Notes: generated from the letters alone by a model not told the origin. DNA of 64,000 nucleotides from JBHFEI01 sp041928815 (GCF_041928815.1 NZ_JBHFEI010000003.1:62001-126000), one strand, 5' to 3'; counted from the stretch's first letter, positions 33,998 to 42,323 are shown. Program-made: numbers and translations.

Positions 33998-34614
33998 TCG
34001 CCGACAAGGCGTGCCGGGCGCCCTTCGAGGCGCAGGATGCGGCCGGCGAGGCGCCGGGCCTCGGCCTCGACATGGGTGACGATCAGCGTCGCGGAGGGCT
34101 GCGCCGACTGGAGCCGCTCGAGGAGCGCCATCATCTCGCCCGCCAGGCCCGGATCGAGGCTGACGAAGGGTTCGTCCATCAGGATCAGGTCCGGCCGCGC
34201 GGCGAAGGCGCGGGCGAGCGAGAGACGGCGCTGCTGCCCGAGCGACAATTGCCCGGGATAGCGCCCGCCGAGGCCCTCCAGCCCGACCGCGCCGAGCCAT
34301 CGTTCCGCCCCGGCGCGATCGATGCCCGTCATGATCGACAGGTTCTGCCGCGCGTCGCGCCAGGGCAGGAGCACCGGCTCCTGGAAGACCACGGCGATGC
34401 GGCCGGGCACCTGTCTCTCCCCCCTGAAGCGCCGCTCGAGCCCGGCGAGGATGCGCAGGAGCGTCGTCTTGCCGACGCCGGACGGGCCGGTGAGCGCCAC
34501 GGTTTCGCCGCGGTGAAGGGTGAGCGCCAGCGGGCCGAGCACCCCCGCCGGGCCGCCGCCCTTAAGCGCCAGTCGCGCGGCAGGCTCAGCGTCAGGGCTG
34601 GTGGAAGACGCCAT
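33937..34614 (-). CDS. ABC transporter ATP-binding protein (NitT/TauT-like)
   Basis: A 225-aa importer-type ATPase. Walker A is GPSGVGKTT, the Q-loop is VFQEPVLLPW, the signature is LSLGQQRR, and Walker B is LILMDEPFVSLD. It overlaps the binding-protein gene upstream by 23 nt and the Sel1 gene (convergent) by 61 nt. The cognate permease appears to be the isolated gene at 23344-24117. Both belong to the NitT/TauT/Ssu class. The substrate is unknown. Confidence 0.84.
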   Translation of the reverse strand: MASSTSPDAEPAARLALKGGGPAGVLGPLALTLHRGETVALTGPSGVGKTTLLRILAGLERRFRGERQVPGRIAVVFQEPVLLPWRDARQNLSIMTGIDRAGAERWLGAVGLEGLGGRYPGQLSLGQQRRLSLARAFAARPDLILMDEPFVSLDPGLAGEMMALLERLQSAQPSATLIVTHVEAEARRLAGRILRLEGRPARLVGDQNAGAYFQLSASGVTTSRS

Positions 34615-35560
34615 CGGGCAGGGTCTCCAGGTCGCCGACGAGGTCCGCGCCGCCGATCTCGCGCATCAGCGCCAGCATGCGGGCGGCGGCGGCCTCGTCG
34701 ACCGGGCCAGGTTTGGGCGTGCCGGCGAGGAAGCCCGCTTTCAACGCCGCGAATTCCGCCTCCGAGGCGGCCTTCATCATCGGCCTCAGCCGTTCCCAGG
34801 CGCCGGGATCCGCCGAAAGCCTTTCCCGCGCCTGCCGCGAGGCGGCGGCGAGCCGGTCGGCGAGGCCGGGATGCGCCGAAAGCACATCCCCCCTGACGAC
34901 GTAGCCGAGCAGCGGCGTGTCGGGGTCGAGGCCGAGCGCGGCGGCCGCCTGCGCGATGCCGACCAGCTGCCGCATGCCCGCCGCCTGCATCCGCGCGCCG
35001 AAATTCCAGAAATTGACCGCACCCGCCACCTCGCCGGCAAGCGCCGCCTTGTAGATCAGCGGCGGCGCGCCGAAGACCTGTTCGGTCTCGCGGGCGAGGT
35101 CGACATTCTCGATCTTCAGCGCGTAGGCGCGCAGGATCAGCCAGCTCTTGTCGAGCGGCCCGCCGGCGACGCCGATCGCCTTTCCCTTGAGGTCGGAAAG
35201 CGTCCGGGCGGGGCTGTCCGCCGGAACCATGAGCGCACCGACAGTTCTCGAATAGGGGATGAAGACGAGGTCGCGCCCGCCGGCGCGTTCGCGCGCCACC
35301 CACAGCCAGTCGGAAACGATCAGGTCGACCGCGCCGGAGAGAAGCGCGATCTGGGCCGCCGGCGTTCCGGCGACGTCGGTGACCTCCAGGGAAAAGCCGT
35401 TGTCGCGGTCGAGCCTGTAGTGGCGGATCGTGTCCGCTTCCCAGTTGACGGTGCCGGAAAGCTGCAGCGCGGCGCGCAGCACCGGCTCGCCGGCCCATGC
35501 CGGCAGGACGAGAACGAGCGCGGCGAGCATCGCGCCGATCAGGGGTCGCATGACGGCCAT
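34592..35560 (-). CDS. ABC transporter substrate-binding protein (NitT/TauT-like)
   Basis: A 322-aa exported binding protein. Signal peptide MAVMRPLIGAMLAALVLVLPAWA is followed by a SsuA/TauA-type domain with GTPAAQIALLSGAVDLIVSDW, SDLKGKAIGVAGGPLDKSWL and KAALAGEVAGAVNFWNFGARM. It is divergent from the alcohol dehydrogenase and has its own copy of the shared operator. That makes uptake of something needed for alcohol oxidation (for example a metal complex or PQQ) plausible, but only by context. Strong ribosome-binding site GGAGGAGG. Confidence 0.82.
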   Translation of the reverse strand: MAVMRPLIGAMLAALVLVLPAWAGEPVLRAALQLSGTVNWEADTIRHYRLDRDNGFSLEVTDVAGTPAAQIALLSGAVDLIVSDWLWVARERAGGRDLVFIPYSRTVGALMVPADSPARTLSDLKGKAIGVAGGPLDKSWLILRAYALKIENVDLARETEQVFGAPPLIYKAALAGEVAGAVNFWNFGARMQAAGMRQLVGIAQAAAALGLDPDTPLLGYVVRGDVLSAHPGLADRLAAASRQARERLSADPGAWERLRPMMKAASEAEFAALKAGFLAGTPKPGPVDEAAAARMLALMREIGGADLVGDLETLPDGVFHQP

Positions 35561-35610
35561 CGGGTTCCTCCTCCCTCGTCCGTGCCAGCCTATCTCCCCG
35601 TCAACGTTGC

Positions 35611-35630
35611 GGAAATACGACCTATGGCGG
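35611..35630 (-). promoter_or_regulatory. Shared operator, copy 5 (binding protein/ATPase operon)
   Basis: Minus strand: CCGCCATAGGTCGTATTTCC. The left half is degenerate (CGCCATA for CGACCWW) but the right half GGTCGTAT and the TTCC end are intact. The core ends 59 nt before the ATG at 35560. Confidence 0.6.
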
Positions 35631-35643
35631 GGGCGGCCCCCTA

Positions 35644-35663
35644 CGACCTAGGTCCAATTCATC
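35644..35663 (+). promoter_or_regulatory. Shared operator, copy 6 (alcohol dehydrogenase)
   Basis: CGACCTAGGTCCAATTCATC. The core GACCTAGGTC (35645-35654) is a perfect palindrome ending 85 nt before the dehydrogenase ATG, the longest spacing of the set. Confidence 0.68.
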
Positions 35664-35738
35664 TCCCGGGGCGGCTGGCGGATGATGATGGCGCAACGTC
35701 CGTGCGCTGCCGCGGGCTGATCCGAGAGGGAGGATGGT

Positions 35739-37505
35739 ATGAAGAGCGTCGTGCTGGCCGCGGTGGCGGTCTTGGCTTACGCAGGGTTTGCGCAGGCCGG
35801 AGTGACGGAGGAGGACCTGGCGAAGGATGCCGAGACCGTCGACAACGTGCTGACCAACGGCATGGGCCGCGGTCTCCAGCGCTTCTCGCCGCTGGAAACG
35901 CTGAACAGGACGAATGTCAAGAACCTCCTGCCGGCCTGGGCCTTCAGCCTCGGCGGCGAGAAGCAGCGCGGGCAGGAGAGCCAGCCGATCATCTATGACG
36001 GCATCATGTATATTACCGGCTCCTACAGCCGGCTCTACGCGATCGACATCGCCACCGGCAAGGAGCTCTGGCAGTTCGACGCCCGCCTGCCGGAGGGCAT
36101 CCTGCCCTGTTGCGACGTCGTCAATCGCGGTGCCGCGATCTTCGGCGACAACGTCTATTTCGGCACGCTCGACGCACGTCTCGTCGCGCTCAACCGCAAG
36201 ACCGGCGCCGTCGTCTGGAACAAGAAGATCGCCGACTACAAGGAAGGCTACAGCTATACGGCGGCACCGCTGATCGTCGACGGCCTCGTCGTCACCGGCA
36301 ATTCCGGCGGCGAGTTCGGCGTAGTCGGCGAGGTGCAGGCGCGCAATGCCGAGAATGGCGAGCTCGTCTGGACCCGGCCGGTGATCGAAGGGCACATGGG
36401 CACCTACATGGGCAAGGACAGCACCATGACGGGCACGCTCAACGCCACCTGGCCGGGCGATCTCTGGAAGACCGGCGGCGGCGCCACCTGGCTCGGCGGC
36501 TCCTACGACGCCGATACGAAGACGCTGGTCTTCGGCGCCGGCAACCCGTCGCCCTGGAACAGCCACCTGCGCGGCGCCGGCAAGCCGGTCGAGGGCAACA
36601 AGGGCGACAACCTCTATGCGGCAAGCCGCCTCGGCATCGACCCGAAGAACGGCGAGATCAAGTGGCATTACCAGACGACGCCCCGCGAAGGCTGGGATTT
36701 CGACGGCGTCAACGAGGTGGTGCCCTTCGTCGACAAGGACGGCAACAAGCGCTTCGCCACCGCCGACCGCAACGGCTTCTTCTACGTGCTAAACCGCGAG
36801 GACGGAAAGTTCGTCTCCGCCCATCCCTTCGTCAAGAACATCTCCTGGGCCAAGGGCATCGACGAGACCGGCCGGCCGATCTACAACGAGGACAACCGTC
36901 CGGGCGACCCGTCGGCGGCGGCTGACGGCGACAAGGGCGCGCAGGTCTTCGCCGTTCCCTCCTTTCTCGGCGGCAAGAACTGGATGCCGATGGCCTACAG
37001 CCAGAAGACCGGCCTGTTCTACGTGCCCTCGAACGAATGGGGCATGGACATCTGGAACGAGCCGATCAGCTACAAGAAGGGGGCCGCCTATCTCGGCGCC
37101 GGCTTCACCATCAAGCCGATCTTCGACGACCACATCGGCAGCCTGAAGGCGATCGACCCGAACACAGGCGAGATCAAGTGGGAGTACAAGAACGGCGCGC
37201 CGCTCTGGGGCGGGGCGATGACGACGGCGGGCGGGCTCGTGTTCTTCGGCAATCCCGAGGGCGAGTTTCTCGCGCTCGATGCGGAGACCGGCGAGAAGCT
37301 CTGGTCGTTCCAGACGGGCTCCGGCATCGTCGGCCAGCCGGTGACCTGGGAGCAGAACGGCGAGCAATATGTCTCCGTCATCTCCGGCTGGGGCGGCGCG
37401 GTGCCGCTCTGGGGCGGCGAGGTCGCCAAGAAGGTCAACTACCTCAATCAGGGCGGCCTCGTCTGGACCTTCCGCCTCCCGAAGCAACTGGCCTCGGCCA
37501 ACTGA
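35739..37505 (+). CDS. exaF: Lanthanide-type PQQ-dependent alcohol dehydrogenase (ExaF/PedH-like)
   Basis: A 588-aa periplasmic quinoprotein that oxidises short alcohols (and often aldehydes) to feed electrons to a periplasmic carrier. Signal peptide MKSVVLAAVAVLAYAGFAQA. The vicinal disulfide over PQQ is C124-C125 in LPCCDVVNRG. Metal ligands by alignment with the family are E192 (GGEFG), N269 (GAGNPSP), D320 and D322 (GWDFDGVNE). The extra Asp two residues after the catalytic Asp is the marker of lanthanide-dependent enzymes; calcium enzymes have Ala or Ser there. The SLGGEKQRGQESQP stretch places it with ethanol-type ExaA/PedE/PedH proteins, not XoxF methanol dehydrogenases. A terminator follows. 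Confidence 0.9.
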   Translation: MKSVVLAAVAVLAYAGFAQAGVTEEDLAKDAETVDNVLTNGMGRGLQRFSPLETLNRTNVKNLLPAWAFSLGGEKQRGQESQPIIYDGIMYITGSYSRLYAIDIATGKELWQFDARLPEGILPCCDVVNRGAAIFGDNVYFGTLDARLVALNRKTGAVVWNKKIADYKEGYSYTAAPLIVDGLVVTGNSGGEFGVVGEVQARNAENGELVWTRPVIEGHMGTYMGKDSTMTGTLNATWPGDLWKTGGGATWLGGSYDADTKTLVFGAGNPSPWNSHLRGAGKPVEGNKGDNLYAASRLGIDPKNGEIKWHYQTTPREGWDFDGVNEVVPFVDKDGNKRFATADRNGFFYVLNREDGKFVSAHPFVKNISWAKGIDETGRPIYNEDNRPGDPSAAADGDKGAQVFAVPSFLGGKNWMPMAYSQKTGLFYVPSNEWGMDIWNEPISYKKGAAYLGAGFTIKPIFDDHIGSLKAIDPNTGEIKWEYKNGAPLWGGAMTTAGGLVFFGNPEGEFLALDAETGEKLWSFQTGSGIVGQPVTWEQNGEQYVSVISGWGGAVPLWGGEVAKKVNYLNQGGLVWTFRLPKQLASAN

Positions 37506-37512
37506 TCGGGCA

Positions 37513-37541
37513 GGGCCGGGCATCATGCCCGGCCCTTGCAT
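37513..37541 (+). terminator. Terminator after the alcohol dehydrogenase gene
   Basis: GGGCCGGGC (37513-37521) pairs with GCCCGGCCC (37527-37535) around loop ATCAT, followed by TTGCATTT. It begins 7 nt after the dehydrogenase stop codon. Confidence 0.78.
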
Positions 37542-37622
37542 TTCCGCTGCGGGCGGAGCCTGATGCACTCAGAATGGACATGCACGATGTTGACCTATCG
37601 CCAGCCTTTCCGGGAATTCCGC

Positions 37623-38309
37623 ATGACGCAGGGGCTTGAGACCAAGAGGACCGTGAGGCATCTCCATTCCGCGCTGATCGTCGACGATCACCCGCTGTTC
37701 TGCGATGCGCTGGCGATGACGCTCACCGGGCCGGTCGGCATCGCCGAGGTCGAATCGGCCGGCACGCTTGCGGCCGCGCTCGCGCGCCTGTCGACCGGGC
37801 CGCTTCCCGACGTGATCCTGCTCGATCTCAACCTGCCCGACGTCAACGGCCTCGACGGGGTGGTGCGGCTGCGCCAGGCGGCGCCGGACACCCCCATCGT
37901 CGTCGTCTCCTCGCTCGACGAGGTCCGGGTGGTGCGGGCGGCGCTGAAGGCCGGGGTCAACGCCTTCATCCCCAAGCACGCGCCGCGCGAGGAGTTCCGG
38001 GAAGCCTTCGCCGTCATTTCGCGCGGCGAGATCCATGCGAGCCGCATGGTGCTCGAATCCTCCGCGCCGACCGCCTCGGACGAGGCGGTGAAGCGGCTTG
38101 CACTCCTGACGAAGCAGCAGGCACGCATCCTGCAGCTCGTCTGCGCCGGGCGGATGAACAAGCAGATCGCCTACGAACTGTCGATCGCCGAGACGACGGT
38201 GAAGGCGCATGTGACGGCGATCATGCGCAAGCTCGGCGTACAGACGCGGATGCAGGCGGTGCTCTTCGCGCAAGGGGCGAGCTTCGCCGTCATGGCCCCC
38301 GAGGCCTGA
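37623..38309 (+). CDS. agmR: LuxR/NarL-type response regulator (AgmR/ErbR-like)
   Basis: A 228-aa two-component response regulator. The receiver domain starts at ALIVDDHPLFCDAL with phospho-acceptor Asp68 (LLDLNLPDVNG), and Lys is in FIPKHAPREEF. The C-terminal LuxR helix-turn-helix is KQQARILQLVCAGRMNKQIAYEL and ETTVKAHVTAIMRKLGVQTR. AgmR/ErbR-type regulators control PQQ alcohol dehydrogenase genes in pseudomonads. It is the best candidate to bind the seven-copy operator in this island. The start at 37623 gives the normal length; in-frame ATGs at 37563 and 37587 are possible. Confidence 0.87.
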   Translation: MTQGLETKRTVRHLHSALIVDDHPLFCDALAMTLTGPVGIAEVESAGTLAAALARLSTGPLPDVILLDLNLPDVNGLDGVVRLRQAAPDTPIVVVSSLDEVRVVRAALKAGVNAFIPKHAPREEFREAFAVISRGEIHASRMVLESSAPTASDEAVKRLALLTKQQARILQLVCAGRMNKQIAYELSIAETTVKAHVTAIMRKLGVQTRMQAVLFAQGASFAVMAPEA

Positions 38310-38420
38310 CGCCGCGTCTGCGACTTTCGTCAGGGGGCGCGCATTTTCCGGCCGGAGGGCATTCCGTGCGGTGCGGTTCCGGCATACCCTGTCGACGGGG
38401 CCGTTCGGCGGAGGAGGCCA

Positions 38421-39578
38421 ATGCCCGTGGAGGATCAATTCGTCGCGCGCGCCGTCGCCGGAGCCCGCGAGCCCGATGCGGTGACGCGGCTTTCGGCCGG
38501 GCTCGGGCCCGGTCCCTTCGCGCTGGTCGTGCTGTTCCTGTCGCCGGACGCCGACCTCGGCGCGATCGTCGCGGCGGCGGCGCGCCAATTGCCGGCGAGC
38601 CGGCTCGTCGGCTGCACCACGGCGGGCGAGATCGCCGGCAAGGGCTATGACGAGGGCTGCATCGTCGCGATCGGTTTTCCCGACCGCCACTTCGCCGCCG
38701 AGACCGTGCTCGTTCCGGATCTCACGCACATTGTGCCGCGCGCGCTGTCGAACGACCTTCTGAACGTGCGCCAGAGGCTGACCCGCGACCATGCGCATCT
38801 GCCGGAGGAATTCGCGCTGCTGCTCGTCGACGGCCTCTCCGCGAAGGAGGACGAACTGACCTCGGCGCTTGCCGCCGGAACGGGCGCCATGCCGATCGTC
38901 GGAGGCTCGGCCGGCGACGGCGTGCGCTTCCGCGAGACCTTCGTCATCGAGGGAACGCGCATCCTGCGCAATGCCGCGGTGGTCGCCGTGGTGCGCAGCG
39001 CCTGTGCGGTGCGCGTCTTCAACATGGATCACCTAGTGCCGACGGCGCGGCGTCTGGTGGTGACCGAGGCCGATCCCGCCGCCCGCATCGTGCGGCGCAT
39101 CAATGCCGAGCCGGCCCTGAACGAGATCGGCCGCGTCCTCGGCATGGATCCCGCCGATCTCGACGCCGGGACCTTCGCCTCCCATCCGCTCGCCGTGCAG
39201 ATGGGCGAGCGCCATCACGTGCGCGCCATCCAGCGCATCCTGCCGTCCGGCGAGCTCCTGTTCTTCTCCGCGATCGACGAGGGCGTGGTGCTGACGCTCG
39301 CCGAGCCGCGCGACCTCGTCGCCCATCTCGCCCGCGAGCTTGACCGGCTCTACGACCGCGTGCCCCCTGCCGCCATCCTCGCCTTCGACTGCATCCTGCG
39401 CCGGCTCGAGGCGCAGGAAAAGCAGATGACCGGCCGCGTCTCCGACCTCCTGCGCCGCCACGGCGTCGTCGGCTTCTCCACCTATGGCGAGCAGATCGGC
39501 CCGATGCATGTCAACCACACCATGACCGGCCTCGCCTTCTATCCGCCCGGGTCGCCGGTCGCCGAGAGGGAACCGTGA
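38421..39578 (+). CDS. FIST-domain sensor protein
   Basis: A 385-aa cytoplasmic protein with FIST_N (about residues 30-215, with SRLVGCTTAGEIAGKGYDEG and VGGSAGDGVRF) and FIST_C (about 225-365, with HPLAVQMG and GVVGFSTYGEQIGPMHVNHT). FIST domains are thought to bind small ligands and to pair with signalling proteins. GGAGGAGG precedes the ATG. Its stop codon overlaps the hybrid kinase start, so it probably presents a signal to that kinase. A FIST protein, a PAS-type hybrid kinase and an AgmR/ErbR regulator also neighbour each other near exaA in Pseudomonas, as far as I recall. Confidence 0.82.
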   Translation: MPVEDQFVARAVAGAREPDAVTRLSAGLGPGPFALVVLFLSPDADLGAIVAAAARQLPASRLVGCTTAGEIAGKGYDEGCIVAIGFPDRHFAAETVLVPDLTHIVPRALSNDLLNVRQRLTRDHAHLPEEFALLLVDGLSAKEDELTSALAAGTGAMPIVGGSAGDGVRFRETFVIEGTRILRNAAVVAVVRSACAVRVFNMDHLVPTARRLVVTEADPAARIVRRINAEPALNEIGRVLGMDPADLDAGTFASHPLAVQMGERHHVRAIQRILPSGELLFFSAIDEGVVLTLAEPRDLVAHLARELDRLYDRVPPAAILAFDCILRRLEAQEKQMTGRVSDLLRRHGVVGFSTYGEQIGPMHVNHTMTGLAFYPPGSPVAEREP

Positions 39579-41761
39579 GCGAGCGCATTTCGGACTGCCT
39601 GATCGATCCGGCCGACGGTGCGGAGCGCAATGTCGAGAAGCTTCTGACCATCGCGGAATCGCTGATGCGCCATGCGGAACAGAGCTCCGGCGAGCGCGGC
39701 GCGGCCTTCGAGCAGTTCCGCCGCGCCGCCGCACTCGAGGACCGCGTGCGCCAGCGCACCCGCGACCTCGAAGTGACGCTGAAACTGCTCAACGAGGCGA
39801 ACAGCGCGGCCGAGCGCGCGCGGCGCGACCTCTCCCAGGCGATCGAGGCGATCGAGGAGGGATTTGCCCTGTTCGACGCGGCCGAGGTGCTGGTTCTGAG
39901 CAATTCCCGCTTCTGCCGCGACCTCGTCGATGCGCTCCCCTTTATCCGCCCGGGTATCAGCTTCAGCGACTATGTCGATCTCGTCAGCCGTTCGAGCGCG
40001 CTGGCCCTGCCGGGCGGCGTCACGCCGAAGAGCTGGGCGACGGAGCGGATCCGACACCATCGCCAGCGGCAGGTCTTCAATGTCGGTCTCGTCGGCGACC
40101 GCTGGCTGCAGGTGAGCGAGCAGCGCACGGCCGACGGCGGCACCGTCATCCTGCAGACCGACGTCACCGACATCATCCGCCTGGAGCGCGAGGAGCGCGG
40201 CAAGCTGCTCGACGACCAGGCGCGCATCATCCGCGCCACGCTCGACCACATCAACCAGGGCGTCGGCATCTTCGACGCCGACCGGCGCCTCGTCGGCTGG
40301 AACCGCCGCCTCGCCCAGCTTCTCGACATGCCGGTGACGCTGTTGCGGATGGGCACCCATTTCGACGTGCTGGCGGCGCGGATGACCCGGCAGGCCGGTT
40401 TCGGCGAAGGCTTCACCGCCGATGCGCTCTGGGCCTGGGCCCGCAAGGCCGCGCCGCGCGGGCCGCTGTCGTTCGAACTGCGCCATGGCTCCGGCATGGT
40501 GCTCGACGTCTTCGCCCAGGAAATGCCCGGGCGCGGCTTCGTCATGTCCTTCACCGACGTGACGCGCGAACGGCTGGCGATCCATGCGATGCTGCGTGCC
40601 AATGCCTCCCTGGAGGCGCGCGTCGCCGCCCGGACCGAGGATCTCGAGGCGGCGCTCGCCGAGGCCGAGCGCGCCAATGCGGCGCGCGCCCGTTTCGTCG
40701 CGGCGGCGAGCCATGACCTCCTCCAGCCGCTCTCGGCGGCGAAGCTGTTCATGGCGGCGGCGCGCGACGACGCGGAGGCGCCGCGCCTGCGCGCCACGCT
40801 GGAAAAGGCGCACAACGCGCTGGTCAGCGTCGAGGGCATTCTCGGCGCGCTGCTCGACATCTCGCGGCTCGAGGCCCGCGGCGCCGCCGTCGAGATCGCG
40901 CCGGTGCCGCTGTCGGTGCTGCTCTCCCAGCTCACCGACGAATTCGCCCCGATGGCGGCGGCGAAGGGGCTGAGGCTCGACATCCTGCCCTCGGCGCTGA
41001 CGGTTTCCAGCGATCCGACCTATCTGCGCCGCATCCTGCAGAACCTCATCAGCAACGCCATCCGCTACACGGCGAAGGGCCGGGTGCTGGTCGGCCCGCG
41101 CCGGGCCGGGCGTTTCGTCCGCATCGAGGTGCATGATACCGGGCCCGGCATCGCGCCTGAGGAGCGGGAGGCGATCTTTCGCGAGTTTCACCGGATCCAG
41201 GGGTCTGCCTCCGCCTCGGAGGGGATGGGCCTCGGCCTTGCCATCGTCGAGCGCGCCTGCGCGCTGCTCGATCACCGCCTGTCGCTGCGCTCCGTGCCCG
41301 GCACCGGCACCTGCTTTTCCGTAGAACTGGCGCTTTCGGCCGATGCGCCGGTCCACCGGGACGCGCCGCCCGACATTCCGGAGGAACCCGGTGACAGCAG
41401 CGACCGCATCGTCCTTCTCGTCGAGAACGATGCCGATCTGCGCCGGGCGATCGCGCTGCTGCTCGAGCGGCGCGGGGTCGGTGTGCTGGAGGCGGCGAGC
41501 GGCGAGGAGGCGCTCGACCTGCTGGAGGAAATCGGCATCGTACCGGACGTCTATCTCGTCGACCAGCAGCTCGGCGATGGGCTGACCGGGGTCGAGACGG
41601 TCGCGATGCTCCACGCCCGCCACGGCGAGCGGCCGACGCGGATCATCACCGCCAACCGCACGGCGGAAACCCGTGATGCGGCGCGGGCGGCGGGGCTCGA
41701 AATCCTCTACAAGCCGATCGACCCCGAGGCGCTTGCGGCCTTCGTGCTCCAGGGCGGATGA
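39575..41761 (+). CDS. PAS hybrid sensor histidine kinase (ErcS'-like)
   Basis: A 728-aa soluble hybrid kinase with no membrane segment. A coiled coil (about residues 45-85) is followed by two PAS-like domains (about 88-205 and 215-330), a second coiled coil, and HisKA with phospho-acceptor His380 (ASHDLLQPLSAAK). An ATPase domain (NLISNAIRYTAKGR, DTGPGIAPEE, GMGLGLAIV) and a C-terminal receiver with Asp663 (VYLVDQQLGDG) complete it. It starts at GTG 39575, overlapping the FIST stop codon. Together with the FIST protein and the response regulator it likely senses an alcohol, aldehyde or metal state and controls the PQQ regulon. Confidence 0.87.
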   Translation: MSERISDCLIDPADGAERNVEKLLTIAESLMRHAEQSSGERGAAFEQFRRAAALEDRVRQRTRDLEVTLKLLNEANSAAERARRDLSQAIEAIEEGFALFDAAEVLVLSNSRFCRDLVDALPFIRPGISFSDYVDLVSRSSALALPGGVTPKSWATERIRHHRQRQVFNVGLVGDRWLQVSEQRTADGGTVILQTDVTDIIRLEREERGKLLDDQARIIRATLDHINQGVGIFDADRRLVGWNRRLAQLLDMPVTLLRMGTHFDVLAARMTRQAGFGEGFTADALWAWARKAAPRGPLSFELRHGSGMVLDVFAQEMPGRGFVMSFTDVTRERLAIHAMLRANASLEARVAARTEDLEAALAEAERANAARARFVAAASHDLLQPLSAAKLFMAAARDDAEAPRLRATLEKAHNALVSVEGILGALLDISRLEARGAAVEIAPVPLSVLLSQLTDEFAPMAAAKGLRLDILPSALTVSSDPTYLRRILQNLISNAIRYTAKGRVLVGPRRAGRFVRIEVHDTGPGIAPEEREAIFREFHRIQGSASASEGMGLGLAIVERACALLDHRLSLRSVPGTGTCFSVELALSADAPVHRDAPPDIPEEPGDSSDRIVLLVENDADLRRAIALLLERRGVGVLEAASGEEALDLLEEIGIVPDVYLVDQQLGDGLTGVETVAMLHARHGERPTRIITANRTAETRDAARAAGLEILYKPIDPEALAAFVLQGG

Positions 41762-41805
41762 GGCGCGCAGCCGGACCGGCATCTGCCGCCGGGCAGGAAA
41801 GCCCG

Positions 41806-41825
41806 GCACCAAGGTCGCATTGCGC
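41806..41825 (+). promoter_or_regulatory. Shared operator, copy 7 (pseudoazurin)
   Basis: GCACCAAGGTCGCATTGCGC. The core CACCAAGGTC (41807-41816) ends 70 nt before the GTG start at 41886 and matches copy 1 across GGTCGCATTG. Confidence 0.66.
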
Positions 41826-41885
41826 CGCCTAGCCCGCCATGGGACATCGCTGGCAACGATCTTGGCGACAGGGAGGTGCAGGCGG

Positions 41886-42323
41886 GTGCGCAAGGTGATC
41901 GGTATGGCATTGGCGCTGACGATGGCGGCAGGCGCCGCCGCGGCGGCGGAACATCAGGTGCAGATGCTGAACAAGGGCAAGGAAGGCGCGATGGTCTTCG
42001 AGCCCGCCTTCGTCAAGGCGGCGCCGGGCGACACGATCCGTTTCGTGCCGACCGACAAGAGCCACAATGTCGAGGCCATCAAGGGCATGCTCCCCGAAGG
42101 TGTGAAGCCATTCAAGAGCAAGATGAACGAGGAATACGTGCTGACGGTGACGGAGCTAGGCATCTACGGCGTCAAATGCTCGCCGCATTTCAGTATGGGC
42201 ATGGTTGCGGTCATTCAGGCGGGCGATGCGCCGGCAAATCTCGAGGCCGCCAGGGCCGTGAAACTGCCGCCGAAGGCGGCCGAGCGGATCAATGCCGGCT
42301 TTGCGGGACTTTTGGCGCCCTGA
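41886..42323 (+). CDS. Pseudoazurin (type 1 copper electron carrier)
   Basis: A 145-aa periplasmic cupredoxin. Signal peptide MRKVIGMALALTMAAGAAAAA comes before EHQVQMLNKGKEGAMVFEP. The copper ligands are the His in DKSHNVE and the Cys, His and Met in VKCSPHFSMGM. Pseudoazurins usually donate electrons to nitrite or nitrous oxide reductases. No such enzyme is encoded here, while the gene carries the alcohol-oxidation operator, so it may accept electrons from the quinoprotein or cytochrome. The GTG at 41886 is chosen because GGGAGG lies 9 nt upstream and it gives a complete signal peptide; the ATG at 41904 would shorten it. Confidence 0.87.
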   Translation: MRKVIGMALALTMAAGAAAAAEHQVQMLNKGKEGAMVFEPAFVKAAPGDTIRFVPTDKSHNVEAIKGMLPEGVKPFKSKMNEEYVLTVTELGIYGVKCSPHFSMGMVAVIQAGDAPANLEAARAVKLPPKAAERINAGFAGLLAP

